This document shows, one piece after another, positions 23,486 to 37,600 of a DNA stretch of 64,000 bases (positions within the stretch are counted from its first letter, which is position 1; every line of letters begins with the position of its first letter). The stretch comes from Vigna angularis. Taxonomy: Eukaryota; Streptophyta; Magnoliopsida; Fabales; Fabaceae. A program made the position numbers and the translations under genes. Location of the stretch: NCBI RefSeq assembly GCF_016808095.1, contig NC_068977.1:22903364-22967363 (forward strand), given 5' to 3'. The notes beneath the pieces are model-generated. The model did not search any database. It was not told the DNA's origin and was given only the letters and a program-made list of their open reading frames with translations.

Positions 23486-24312
23486 AACTTATCTTCTACA
23501 AAGATGGACTTAGATAGGAAGATTTATTATTGTTGTTCAACATATTTAGATTTGGTTTAACTTTAACTTTTGATAGTTTAGGTTTTGGATTGTTTTTTAG
23601 TACTTTGTTATTTTTAAACGAGTTGATATATAATATTACAATGTTCTGGGACAATTTTATGCTTTTCAGGTATGGTTTTATTGCAAAAATAAATATTTTT
23701 TTAAAAAGAAATACCCACTAGACGTCTGTTAATGCCACATCAGATGTCTATAGACGTCTGTCAGTGTATACAGAGACGTTCAATGAATTATAGAGGCCAA
23801 ACTCGTCACAGGTTGGACGTCTATATAGACGTCCGACTAAACAGGTCGGACGTCCCATCAACGTCACCCATATAAATGTCTGATACAGGTCGAAAAGGCC
23901 CAAAATAACATACGTCTAAAATGATTTCTGTACTAGTGATTGTTTATATGGAACACGATAATTTCAGATAGTGTTGTTTGTACGAAAACTATATTACTAC
24001 AAAATTTGAATATGATACTGGAAGTATACTTTATAACAAATTACTTTCTAATATGTTTAATATCAGGTTATTTGTTTCTCTAAGTCCATATATAAAGCAA
24101 TAATTCACATATTTTTTATAATTTGAATGCCCATGTGCAATGAGTGATCATACAACATTTAAAAAACTCATTTATTTGAATTATTTCATGTTAAATTCTA
24201 CTGTAATTTTCCACTTCAATATTCTGCTGTATCCTCTTCATGTTGACAGATATGTTAATTAATTATAATCGGCATGTATGAATACAAACTTATAATCAAT
24301 GTTGCATCGTAG

Positions 24313-24313
24313 C

Positions 24314-24349
<36 letters not shown>
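24313..24349. repeat. Compound microsatellite (TA)n(TG)n
   Basis: About 11 TA units run directly into about 7 TG units. Confidence 0.95.
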
Positions 24350-26071
24350 AGATGAAACCTTTTATACATTAATTTTGTAAATTAGTTTTAACTTATAAAA
24401 CACCTATAGCACCTTTCAAAGTACTTACAAAATGAGTTTACTTACGGGTGTCCATAATATTTTATAAATTGTTTGGATTAGAGAAAAAAAATTGAAGAAA
24501 AAAGAAAAAATAGTGAAAAGAAATATTATTTAAATTAAAAAATATATTAAAACATTAAAAAAGTTAAAGTATTGATATTTTTATTTATTTATTTATTATT
24601 TTAATTATTTAATTTATTATAATAAATATATATAATATTAATAAAAAATTAACTACATAACAAATTATATTAATGTATAATATAAACATGAATAAATAAT
24701 CAATTATTAGTTCTTGATGGATTATATTATCCATCAAATAAACTTTGCTATTAATATTTTATTAATATTTGTGATGTAATTAATTTTATTTTTAATATAA
24801 GTAAATTTTTTGGGATAAATATTTTATAATATACTTGTAAAAATTAAACATCTCATTTTTCTAATTTTTCTAATTTTTCGTTAAGCGTTTTAATTTTCTG
24901 TCTTTAAATAGAAAGAGGTTTTTAAGCAATATACTTGGAACTTTTAACTAATGTAAATTCTAATCATATCAGATGCACTGCATTAAAAATTAATCGCAAA
25001 TACAATATCATTTCTAGAACATAGAAGCAAACACAACCTTTGAAAATAAGCAATATTTATTTTCTAAAGTTTTACTTAGCGAAAGTGTTTTGGTGATTAA
25101 ATGTATTAATTTTTCCTTGCTTTAACTTAAATTTAAATAATAAAAAAATTGCCTTTTAGAAATTTTCTCCTAACAGCTGGACAACATATTAAGCTACCAA
25201 CTTCGAAATTTCGTGTACAATCTCCCTTCTGCTTTCTTTCCTGTCTAATCGTCAATGAAAGCAAAACGGACAATTGACAATTATAATAAATATAAAATTA
25301 TTGATTATTAAGGTCTTTCCTTTGTAATTATTGTGTTATCAATCAACTGGAGGATAATATTTTAAACCAATAAATCAATGGCTTCTTATTTAATAAACAA
25401 TAAGAGAAAATCAAGACTTAGATATACAAATCTATCATGCTATAGAGGACAAAATATAGATATATGATGTATGCACGACATCATAAATATATATATAATT
25501 AATTAAAGAATATAAAACATGACATGCATATGCAATAAAATCACACATATTTAACATTTTGTTTCGCTGTACTTATGTTGTAGGTCAAAATGGAACATGA
25601 GAAGAGCAAAGATTATTAGGCTTTCAATTTGTTAAAAATAATATCGAACTTTAGTGGGCATAATTAATCTTTCAGAGGAATTATTTTTTTAATTGCAAGT
25701 AGATAACTACTGTGGACTTTTTGTACAACATTATTCATAAAAAAAATGACTGCAATTTCAATTGAAAAATACTACTAATTAAAAAGTAAGTTTTGTTCTT
25801 CAACAACTCATGCCTTATTTGACAAAAATACGCTACGTAGCCATTAATTACAAAAATGGAAGTAATTTCCTTTTAAATCTTTATGAGACATTTATCATTA
25901 ATTTTATTTTGCATTTAATATTTTTTTTTATAAATCAAATTCTATCTGTTATTTTTTTAATTAATTTAGAATGTTATGCTTTTTAATCTATTTTTATATA
26001 TGAATGTGTTATTAAGTACTAAAATAAGGTAAAATATATATAAAAAAAAGCATGAATTTGCATTATATCAT

Positions 26072-26075
<4 letters not shown>

Positions 26076-26119
<44 letters not shown>
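26076..26119. repeat. (AT)n microsatellite
   Basis: About 22 AT units. Confidence 0.95.
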
Positions 26120-26121
<2 letters not shown>

Positions 26122-26828
26122 AAAAAAATATATTTAATGTATTATATCATTTTAATATATATAACATTTGTTTTTATATCTTTATACATAAATTTCATTT
26201 ATGTATAATTAAATGTACACTAAATATCAATAAAAGATATATTGATGATAAAAAAATATTTAATATTATCTGTGTACTAATAAACTTTAAACAATAAAAC
26301 GTTTCTATCACAGAAAATAAATAACACTTTATAACTAAAGTATGTTACGATAAAAATAGTAATAGTAAATATAAAATAATACAATTCATTTATGATAACA
26401 TATTTAATCATCTTCTGTTTATTCCTCTCTATAAAGAAAGCCTAATGAGTTTAGGGTCAAACAATTATTTTACAGACAAAAAAAGAAAACATAGCAGAAG
26501 ACTGTTTCACATTCCAGACATGCACCAGCAGCAGCATGATGAAGATCTGATGATTAATATAATAAAATTAAAAACACTGCTGGCATCCACCAAACATATA
26601 TAACCCTAAAGCCACAAACAGTCAAAGTAGTTTTTGCATCAAAGCCTTCATTTTATCCATCTACCCTTTCACTTTTTATTCTTTTTTAAGCCTCCAAATT
26701 TGGACACTTGCCAAACAAATTCCAAACCTCTTAATGGTGAAAGCTACAACTATTCCCATGGCTGACTTTTCCTTCCTTATTATCAACTCATGAATCATAC
26801 CATAACTATGTACATGGACCACTTTGCA

Positions 26829-26832
26829 ATAT

Positions 26833-26881
<49 letters not shown>

Positions 26882-26893
26882 CATATACATATA
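26829..26893. repeat. (ATACAT)n microsatellite
   Basis: About ten hexamer units, with one interruption (ATACAC) near the end. Confidence 0.9.
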
Positions 26894-28077
26894 TTAAAGT
26901 CTTTGTCTTCTTCTGTACCTCTTGATAAATATCCAAAGATTTTTTGCCTTTTTTTTTACCCAGTTAAATTCTACTTTGACGTGAATAATGCCTCCAAAAT
27001 CAACTACAAGAGCACTCAAATTGTTTTCAAATCACAATATATTAATTTCAGCAATATACAGATGAATTTTACGGCCTAAATTATTGATAGAAACATGCAA
27101 GGACTACAATTCTGATAAGAAAACCTATTTTATAATGCTAAATGTGCGCACATTATAATTTATTATTATTCTGAGTTTCTTTAATAAAGTCAGTGTTGGA
27201 GGATATGACTTTAATTGTTAAGATGATATGGTATGTTTGTCTTGTTCTTATAACTAAGTTGTACTTAAATAAACTCATTCTAAAGAAGATATCATATATT
27301 GCAAAGTTACAAAGAGAAAACCTAACAACTCCGAGTGGTTAGTTTAGGGCAAATTTTCTTGCACGCAACCTTGTTGATTAAAGATGGTCATAATTAATGA
27401 AATTTTGATGAAGTCAATCAATATTAGGCACATACTTTTGACATGAAAAAAAGAAAGAAAAGAAAAAGTGTTTGGTGTGAAACTTTACAAAGGGGATTCA
27501 TATAGAATTGGCTTTTCCATTTTACCCTAATTACTTTCTTTAGTGTAAAAAGTTATGTGCATGCATTGTAGGTGAGTGAATTAATTAATTAATATTCCTT
27601 GATTATTGAATAGGGTTTGATAACCACATTTGGGTACATTTACACATTGCTACTTTGAAGAAGTTTGTCTCTTTGCATTATCCAAAACTTTTTATCTTGT
27701 TTGGGGAAGGTCACAACTAGGAATCACACACAAGAAAAATACGTAGAAAAACGATAATAGCATTAGGACAACTAAGACCCCACACGCTTTTTTCTTCATT
27801 GGAGAAGAATGACCATCTTCTAAGTTGTGGCTTAGGATATTGCTTCAAGAAGACCCTACTTAGGTAGTTTATCATACACTGCATTTCTTTCTCCTTTTAA
27901 TTTTTATCCACAATATTTTTTTTCTTAAGATTTTGGTTTTAATCTTTTAGAACATTCTAGTTCTAGTTTAACGCTTAATATACGTTGTGTTTTCATATAT
28001 TAAACTTCGTCTATTTAATTTAAAAATTATTAAATATAATTTTAGTCTCTTTGACATAAAATTGTAATTTGTTTATT

Positions 28078-28102
28078 ATATATATATATATATATATATA
28101 TG
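28078..28102. repeat. (AT)n microsatellite
   Basis: About 12 AT units. Confidence 0.9.
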
Positions 28103-28702
28103 AAGCTTTGATATAATTTAATTCTTAAAATTTAAATAAGAATATATATAGTCATTTTAACCAAATTATATTTAATGTTTTTAACATGTGAAATATATTT
28201 TTTGGTTGATATTGTCAAATTGTATAAATAATTCAAATACTATCATAAGATGTGTTTGATACGTCAACATTTTTTTTAACATAATGGATTAAAAGAATTA
28301 TATCTATTTATTTTTAAACTTTGATAACCAAAATATATCAATTTCAAATAAAAACAAATTTTAATTTCACCTAAAAATTTAGAAACTAAAAAGATATTTA
28401 ATCTTTAAAAAAATTCGAATTTTAAAATATTAGGTAACTAAAATATAAAAAAATACAGAGACTGCAATTCGTAAATCAAAAGGTGCCAAAATTGTAATTT
28501 AACCTATTTATTTAATATGAAAAACTTAAAATATCCTTAATTTAATATAGCGGGAAAAAAAACAAAAGTCAACCACCAACTACAACAATGACACCTAAGG
28601 TATCAAAGCAATACAGTACAAAGTTTAGCCAATGGGACTTGAAACTGGTCCATTCTTTCAATTCTATTTAGATTTTTCATACAACTCCCAATATATACTG
28701 CA

Positions 28703-28705
<3 letters not shown>

Positions 28706-28780
<75 letters not shown>
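28706..28780. repeat. Compound microsatellite (TA)n(TG)n
   Basis: About 28 TA units followed by about 9 TG units. Confidence 0.95.
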
Positions 28781-29416
28781 ACACGTTAGAAAACAATTAT
28801 TACAATTGTGAGCATGAAGTTAGAGAAAAACTGAATAATTGTATATTCAATAATATGAATTGTTTTAGAAAAAGAAAATGTAACTAGAGTAGAAAGTTAA
28901 AGTAGTGTAATACTTTATAATAATTTCAAGATAAAAATATCCAGAAAAACCGTGATCATCAGATAGGGTTATTTTCTTTTTAAGCAAAGCGTTTGCTAAA
29001 AGAAATTTTAATATTATAATAGTTATTTCACTGTTACAAATAATTATGAGTAAATAATGTATTCAATAAATCGTGTTTACGCTTTTATCTGATAACAAAT
29101 GATAATGCATAGTAATTAAATTTGTAGAATATTACACTAATAATTATTTTAATATTTCTACTTATTATAATTAAAGTATTTATATTTCCATATTCTCTTA
29201 CTGTTGTTACATTCAATTATTATGTCTCCATCATGATGAAAGAAAAACTAAGTCAGTGTGAAATTGATTGTAGCTTTTTGAAAGAGATGTAATATTGTAT
29301 CCATAATTTTCGTTAATCCTATTAAAATATTCCTATTCAAAGAATAATTTGCCTCAAAGTTACAATCCATCTAAATCCGTAATAAATGCATGCAGCCTAT
29401 GGAAAAGTCTAATATT

Positions 29417-29419
<3 letters not shown>

Positions 29420-29470
<51 letters not shown>
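29420..29470. repeat. (AT)n microsatellite
   Basis: About 25 AT units. Confidence 0.95.
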
Positions 29471-29471
<1 letters not shown>

Positions 29472-31524
29472 ACCATAAAGAAAAATGCTAAACTTATGAA
29501 AGATTTTCACTTTGATTTATGTACGAAAAAAGTTGTTTCTAAAGTAATATTAATAATTAAGTGTAATAACACGTAATTATGTATGAAGAAAAATGAAAAA
29601 GATGTTTTCAACACCCTTTTTAAAAGAAAACAAAAGTTAGTAGGTTGTCTAAATTAAAGCATAATATAGTCAAGATCCAATGAATACATACTTAAGCTTT
29701 TCAAATTACAACATTTAATAATACTTAATTATGTGCCAATATAGGTCAGTGAAGACCATCATAATTCAGATTAGTTAGTAATAAGATATCTGACAATAAA
29801 TTATTCAATTGTATCAGTATTAGACTTACAAAACAATTTCTTTGACTAAAATTTTCCATGAAAGTTTAATTAAAAAATATATCAACCACAAAATTGAATA
29901 AATTATTAAATTTATAAACAAATATAAGGAAACGAACATAATAGAATTTTTTGCAGAGAAAAATTGACACCATGATTGAGTCTAGTATCATTAACTCATA
30001 ATTTCAAAAAAAATGTTTTGAAATGTAGAATTGGACACAAACCCAAATAAACGACAAGACTAGTTCATTCTTAGTACAAGTATTTATAATGAAGTTACAT
30101 ATACCAACAAAAGATAATTAATTTAGTTAACTTTATTTTTATTTTAAAGGATATTATGAATAAATCAAATTTATCTTTAGTGTTATTGACTTTTAAAATT
30201 TTATTTTCCCTATTTAATAAAAACACCCATACTCAGAATACTTTATAAAGATAAATAAAAAAAAAATCTAATAGTATACTAAAAATTGTAAAATATCTTA
30301 TAGAAGATAAATAATTTCTTCCAAACTGTGTTATATTAAATACGGGTGAGAATGCTTCAGTAAAATAAAAGGAAAATGAAAAAGGCTTACCCTTAAAAGA
30401 ATCAATGTTCTATTAATAGAAATGTAATTATGTTTGTTGAATCTGATTAGAAAGCATTCCCAATGTTAAATACTTTTATGGTCTTCTAACTTTTGAAGTG
30501 ATGACCATAACTTGCTAATATTAGTTTAAAATATGTTTAGATAATTTTTTCTATTACTGGTTTATATTATATATATGTGTGTGTGTATAAACTACAATTA
30601 TTAATAAAAATGATTATGTTTTAACATTTGTTCCTGCCCACATTATGTTATTGGTTTATTTTCAAAATTATCATTTTTTCTTTCAAAAAAGTGACTTCAA
30701 GATTTGTATTTTGGAAACTTTTTGAAACATTTTCCAAATTTTCAGGAACAATTTTCAGAACCAAATTTTTGAAATTGGATTTTGGGAACGAGTGACCACC
30801 AAAACCTACAAGCAGAGTCTAGCACATTTTCCATGGTCATTGATTTCGAATTACGATTGTCCTTTTTCTAACGAAGTAAAGCTTAATTAACTTCATTTCA
30901 AGGCATAAAATATCTAATGCTTACTTTCTCGGAAAAATGCAGTTTCTTTTGGCTATACTTGATTTGAACAATGCACAAATCCGAATGTTTTTCAGAAAGG
31001 TGTTCAGATGTGTTGATCAAATACTCGAAAGGCTTTTAACCAATTCAGGTTAAAAATATATAACCACGAACACGTTGTGATGTCTAAACTAGCTTGTGGT
31101 AAAAGGATTTTGTAGCAAAGATCAGTAGTTTAACACATTCCTACGCTAAAAAAGCTTTTGGAATAACCAACATTACATTACAGTCCACCCAATTTGCACA
31201 CATCCCCAGTATGGTATGAAACGTAACAGGATGACCAATAACGTAACAGTAAACGCTACCATAGATCAGTTAATATACTAAATTTAACAAATAATGATAC
31301 AGCAGAGTAATTGAATACATGTACTAAAAATCCAAATTTGTTAGACTTTTTCTAATTGAAATTGTACTCTGATCTCATCCTATAAATATTTTATGCATTT
31401 CAAATGCCCTAATATCCGGAGGGAACAAATAAAACGGCATATGGAGTATCTCCCCCAATACATGGTATAAAGAATCACCGACATTCAGATGAGCATAACA
31501 CATAAATGGCCAATGAGAACAAGC

Positions 31525-31628
31525 TCATCTTTTACCTCGAGATGCAGGTCCACTTCTTGGACCAGGATACCGGGAAAACTGAAGCCGCAAGTGACTGGAC
31601 TCAGGGTTGAGCTCATCAACTTTATAAC
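31525..31628 (-). CDS. NSR1: Last coding exon (6) of the NSR-like gene, isolated from exon 5 by 11 kb
   Basis: A GTACAG acceptor at 31629-31634 is followed by an exon reading [16 protein letters not shown] and ending PASRGKR-TGA at 31525. Its phase (two bases completing the Gly codon begun by exon 5's final G) and its RRM beta-4 content fit exon 5 exactly. Without it the RRM would lack its last strand. The exon is easily missed because it sits so far from the others. Confidence 0.9.
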
Positions 31629-34600
31629 CTGTACATCAACCATAATGTCAGTAAACACCAAGAAGTTTTTTCTGCACCAAAATATGTGAAGTCGCTAAGT
31701 ATAAGAAACTGTTAGATTTCCCAACCAAGGGAGCACAGCACATGCCACTGTATTCTAGTTTTATTAATCTAATTTATTTTCGATTCTAGTCATTTATTTA
31801 GTATTCTTACAGAACTTAAATTTCCTTTAATCACTACAAGATGAACAAAAGCATTATACACAGTAGTTGACATAGGCTACATTGATCACACAATGCTGCT
31901 ATACAAGTCTGTCAAAGACCAGACTTTTAAAATATTAATTACCATGAGATCTCTCAAAACAAGTTCATCAAATATACTTGGCTTTCTTCTTACGATTACA
32001 AACCATACAACTGCTCTACTCACAGGCTACTTTGTCGGCCTCTTTATGCGTTCGTCCAAACTAACTTCCAATTTTCTGCCCTCTCATACTAATCAATGCC
32101 ACACCCCAAACCCAACCTCGTCCCCTTTCCAAGCCAATGGATCTCACATTACACATCTCCTACAAAGACCCCCACAGCCTGTAGATCATACCAGGTTAAT
32201 CTTACCCCTCACCATGGTAATTAAACTGGTGAATTGACTCATTAACTCAGATGAGTTTAAGTATTTACACATGGATTCCGAGTTAATTTGGAAGCAAACT
32301 TGGTTTTGAAGTAGAATAGTAGAATCAAAGGTAGAATCGATAGACTCAGTCGAACTCGTGAGTGTGCTTCTGAGTTGGTGAGTTAGTCGAGAATTTTTTT
32401 TTATAAAACGAAGTCAATTTTAGGGCTGACTCACCATATTAGGGTTTTTGAATCATCTTCTTTCAAACAAGCCCATCTTCTTCCTTAGTCTCATACGATT
32501 GCAGTTCTTGCTCTGATGCTCTCTGTCTCTCATTTTCACGTTGCAAGCGATCGTCAGCCGCCATCACATTCCCAGTTACCATGGGTGGTGTCAGTTCATA
32601 GATAGCCCCTCACACCTCACGTCTACAGGTTCGCTATGTTTTATTTTTCATTTTGCATCCCTGCACCTCACGTTTTATGTCCAGTCACTCCTGATTTTAC
32701 TTTTTATCAGCACTGTGACTAAAATTTTATCCTCTCCCCTTGTGACAAATAAGTGACCCTACACTTAGATAATTTTTTATTTCGGAATTTTGTAGTTAGC
32801 TGAAACTAAAGTAGGATGTTTGGTAATGGTTCAAATTCAATTGAGAACAATCCAAGTGCATCTTCATCTATTAAAAGTAGAAGTAAAATTGGTCTAGGGA
32901 ACATATCAGATATTGGATAGAAACTTAAGACAGATATTAATGGTAATGGTAGAAAAGTTAAATGTAAAATTATTGCTCAAAGATTGTGAGTGGAGAAATA
33001 TTTAGATTCAAGCATCATCTTGCCAGAAGTAGGGAGGATTTGAACCTTGTGCTTCTGTTTATGATGAAATAAAAAGTTTGATGATCAAAATAGTTTCAGA
33101 AGCATATAAATTCTTTTTTTCATGTGCAGTTACGAGTCAAGTTTACTAGACTCTCTTACGAGTTTACATAAATTCTCGAATTTGACAACCTTGTCCTTGA
33201 CGAGAATTTTGTTCAATGGTTTGATAGCAGCCAACATTTAGGCACTACTGCTTTGATTGCTCATACTGGTAAATCAATAACATTTTTCACTGAACATCCT
33301 ATGTACACACTCCTCAACAAAATGAGGCGGCTAAGCATAAAAGCATCTTATTAAGATAACTCTTCTCCTTCGTGGCAATCGTCCCTACCGCTTCTTATGA
33401 GATACAGCTCTCACAACGTTTTAATCACAAGACATCTTTTGTCATAAATAACCGAGTCCACATTCTTACATTTTTTCTCATACATATGTTCATGCAATCC
33501 CTCCTAATGAAGTTGATTCCAATTGCTTTGATCATAATTTAACTGCAGGTACAAACATTTGGCAAGGTACATTAAATGTCTTCTAGGACATTATATCACA
33601 TAAAGGTTTTTGTTATTTCGCTCCTACCTTCAAAATATTTCATATTTATTTACGTCTCCCTTCTAGTCTTTATTATTTTGATAATTCTCATTCTTCTCAC
33701 ATAATGGTGTCTCCTGTCAACAAAAAGAGCCCTTACTTTTGTTCCACCTCCATCTGTTTCTCAAAGATGACCTTGTGGTTTCCCTAGATGCTTCCAAAGG
33801 AGAGACCCAAGTAGCAACCCGTTCAAACTTATCAAGGTCACTCACGATTAAAGTTGTCAAAATCAAGAGTTTACACAAAACTCGTGACAACCAAGTAAAC
33901 TCAACTTATAAACTTAACTTGTAAACTCAGAGTTTACTTTACATGAAAAAAAAATTATATGAAAAACATCCTAATAAAAATAAGTTTACAAAATTATATA
34001 ACTTCAAATATAAGTTCATATAAATATTATAAAAGATAAATTGAAATGTCAAAATGTTCAGGAAGATTACCTAATAATCTAATTTTTCACTACAAATAAA
34101 AAATTAAAAAAAAAAGCAGTGCAACAATTAAAAACAATTCGAAATTAAAAACAAAGAGTGCGAAACAGAGGGGCTGAGAAATTAAAAAGCAACAAAAACC
34201 CAAAAACTATTTTGACCAGGCGATTGTGAAACAGTGCCAATGTCCACGACAAACACATCAGCGACATACACAAGAAACAACGATGACGACCAGTGACAAC
34301 GACCTTGGACAATAGTGATCACGACTGTGACAATAGCTGACATAGATTGCAAGCAACAACGCCAAAAACAATGATGGGCTTTGCAACTACGAGTGAGGCA
34401 AGAAGGTAATGCCCGATGGAGTTAAAAAGAAGGGGATTAAACACAAAAGCCCTAATCTTGTGAGTTCATATGCCTACGACTTGGTTTAAAAAACATTTCC
34501 ATCGAACTCACTCACACACTTCTAAACACGCAATTTGATACAAGTTTACCAATTTTGCTACCGAGTTTACTGATTCCACACAAAAAACGAGTTTGCTTTC

Positions 34601-37600
34601 GAGTTGACTCAGAAGCGATGAGTGAGCATGTAAACTAGTCTGAGTTAACAAGTTAACCCGTGAGTTTGATAACCATGCTCACAACCTCATGACAGTAATG
34701 TACATGCTCTTGTGACAACTCGCGATGACAAGTTGACCATTCACTAGTGCTTTCTTCATAACAGGATTTGGGTCCGCCTACTTAAAATGATTCACCTATT
34801 TCTATGAGAAAACATATTTGACTCAACCCACCCCGCACTATATTAACCTTAGTTATCATTGCCCTTCTCCTTCATATTATGTTTGCCTTTATCCTTTGTC
34901 TTATGTTTTTATTCTTGATTCCTAACTCTATAAGTGAAGCATCGTCTCACCCAAAATGGATTATTGACCGCCATTGGCTTTACCAACACCACTCCACACC
35001 CCCCACCTCTCCCTTTGAAGTTGACCCAGATTGGACTAAAAATGGATAGAAGACTTGTGTGGTGCAAAGCATACCATTAAATTGCAAAATTACTTAGATA
35101 CTTTCTCGTCGTTGATCCAAATAAATTTTGTCTAACTATTATTCTCTCTGGTTGTTGGTAGGAACTTGAGTATTTTAGGGTGCCCAAGTCCCATATCGAG
35201 TAGTCCAAGATGCATAATGGACTATTTATGGGTATGGTTCTCCCTTTAGCTTTTGAGGGAGGATTCCCAAAATGCTTGGATTTTTATCAATTGGTATAAG
35301 AGTTGGTTGTCAATGTCTCGAAAAGGGCCACATACAAAGTGTTATGACTAGTTAAGTAGGGTATTGAATGAAGTGTCATAGAGTGAAAGACGTCCAAATG
35401 TCAACAAAGGGCAGTGCTATAACGGGAACATGGGTATTATAGAGTGGTCAAATCCAAAATTGAGTAGTAAGAGATCCTCATTAGAGTATTTAAGTGTTTG
35501 GTTCTATTGAGAGTGGGTTCCCAAATGGTTAGGACTTATCACTTGTCATTTATCATTGGCAGCTATTCTGATCTAATATTAAGAACTCTTTTGGATAGGC
35601 CACTTTTGGATTGTGGTACAAAATTCAATTTGATTCATAGTGAACTTGACCACTTTGTCTTCCATCCCCATTCACCTCAGGGAAACTTTATCTCATTGTT
35701 TGTGGATGATATTGAAATTACAACAATGACCAAAACGAATTATAAGCCTCAAGTAGTACCCTCTCTTACTACTTCCAAAGTAAAACTTGGAACTTTCGAT
35801 ACTTGTTTGTGTATAGAAGTTGCAGAATCCAAGAATGTCTCAATAATCTTAAAGAGGAAGCCTGCTCTTGATGTCAAAGAAACTAGCTATCAAGTGTGAA
35901 ATCATTGGAGATTCTCATGGATTCTAAGTTCAAATTACTAACTGTTGGAAGTCTCACATCGACTAGAGATAAGATCAATTTATAATATAAAGTGGATGCA
36001 AAGCTCACCTTACAAGCCGGTTTTGTGAGGTTGAATTAGGCTTAAAATCTACTTTTTAACATGGTATCAGAGCTATGGTTAGAGCTTATCCTAGCAATAT
36101 TTATTATTTGTTAAGCGTATTGTTCCACCCGCTATCGAGCCACCCATTAATGTCTACTCTCACATTCGAGATGTATATACCTCGACGTGAGGGGGTGTGT
36201 TGGAAGTCTCACATCGACTAGAGTTAAGGCCAATTTATAATATATAAGTGCTCACCTTATGAGCCAGTTTTTGTGAGATTGAGTTAGGCTTATAGTCCAC
36301 TTCTTAACATGTTAGAATCTTTTTAGCTGTATTATTTCTATTAAAGTCTTTGCTTTTATTAATTAAATTTCTTCCTTATTTAGGAGATTATAATTATCAG
36401 GTATGATTAGGATATCCCTGAAATATAAGGATTCTTTCTTTAAGAGCTATTATACTTCCCAAAATAGCTTTCTAGCATTGTATACATGGATTTGTAATCT
36501 CAGCATAATAATATATACGTTTTACCCTAAATTATGAGATGGCATCAGAGCTCTCAACATTTGGGAGCCGCCTCTAACTGTGCACTAAAACCCTAGCTGG
36601 CAGCCTTCATTGCTGCCACTCTCCCTTTCAAAAACAACCTTCATTGTTGTTGCCAACACAACTCTACACCATAGCCTTCATTGCTACAGTTTGCTTTCTT
36701 TTGTAGTGCTTTTTCTTTCAAATCTCTTCTCAGTGCATTACCATCGTTCTGTTGCTTGAACATGGCAGACCACACTACTGAAGTGGTGCCTATCGCATCA
36801 CAAACCAATCAAGAACAACTCCAAAACCTCAACACTGCCTACCACTTAAATGGAACAAATTATCTGAAATGGGCCCAACTTGTTCGCAAAACTTTAAAAG
36901 GTAAAGGGAAAGTTTATCTCTTTTGGACTTAATACCTCAGATAAACACCCTAACCCATATTGGATACTAGATTCTGGGGCTATAGACCATATGACACCCT
37001 TATCTAACACTTTCTCCTCTTACACCCCTTGCCCTAGCAACAAGAAAATATCCATAGCTAATGGCTCTCTAATGACTGCAGCAGGTCAAGGAGATGTTCA
37101 AATAAGCCCATCTATCACCCTTAAAAATGTCCTTCATATTCCTAAATTATTTGTTAGTTTAGTCTCCATTAAAAAACTCATACACGATCTCTCATGCAAT
37201 GTTATTATTTCTAACAATGATTGTATCATACAAAACCAACAATCGAGGAGGACGATTGAACATGCTAGAAGTAAACTTGATCCTAGAGCCTAAAAATGTG
37301 TTTTCATAGGTTACTCATCTACACAAAAGGGATATAAATGCTATCACCCACCATCCAAAAAATTGTCTTGTGATGTCACCTTTTTAGCACAAAAGTTACT
37401 TCTATAAAGATCATCTTCAGGAGGAGACTACAACAAATGAAGATGATATCCTTATGCTTCCTGACTTGAGCTTAGGACCAGAAATAAGGACTAAAAGTGT
37501 AACAGCTGAGAAGGAACTCACTAAATTCACTCAAGATGGGGCTAATGTAAGATTTGGTAAAAATCTGGTTTATACAAGGAAGACAAAGACCATTCCAGAG

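Larger units (their letters stand above)
15629..23938 (+). mobile_element. CACTA (En/Spm) DNA transposon, decayed, plus orientation
   Basis: The right end is CTGTACTAGTG (to 23938), the reverse complement of CACTAGTACAG. The best left-end candidate is CACTTGTACTTCAG at 15629, an imperfect match, so the left boundary is uncertain (15629-15740) and no 3-bp target duplication was confirmed. Both subterminal zones (15735-16360 and 23715-23925) are dense in TAGACGTC, GGACGTCTGATG and related words, the usual transposase-binding subterminal repeats of CACTA elements. Inside are a TNP2-type transposase, an En/Spm-type second gene and a C48-like protease region, all broken. Confidence 0.85.
23940..31500. 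other. 7.5 kb of AT-rich intergenic DNA with microsatellites, no supported gene
   Basis: No coding region with family features was found on either strand. The ORFs at 26052-26297, 26676-26936 and 29349-29576 simply translate TA or ATACAT repeats. Main simple repeats are listed separately. Confidence 0.6.

Noticed and set aside
15626..23941. 3-bp target duplication for the first CACTA
   Set aside because: TAT precedes the candidate left end and ATT follows the right end; they do not match, so the left border stays open.
26052..26297. Small ORF with a YIYIYIY run (and similar ORFs at 26676-26936 and 29349-29576)
   Set aside because: Translation of TA or ATACAT microsatellites.
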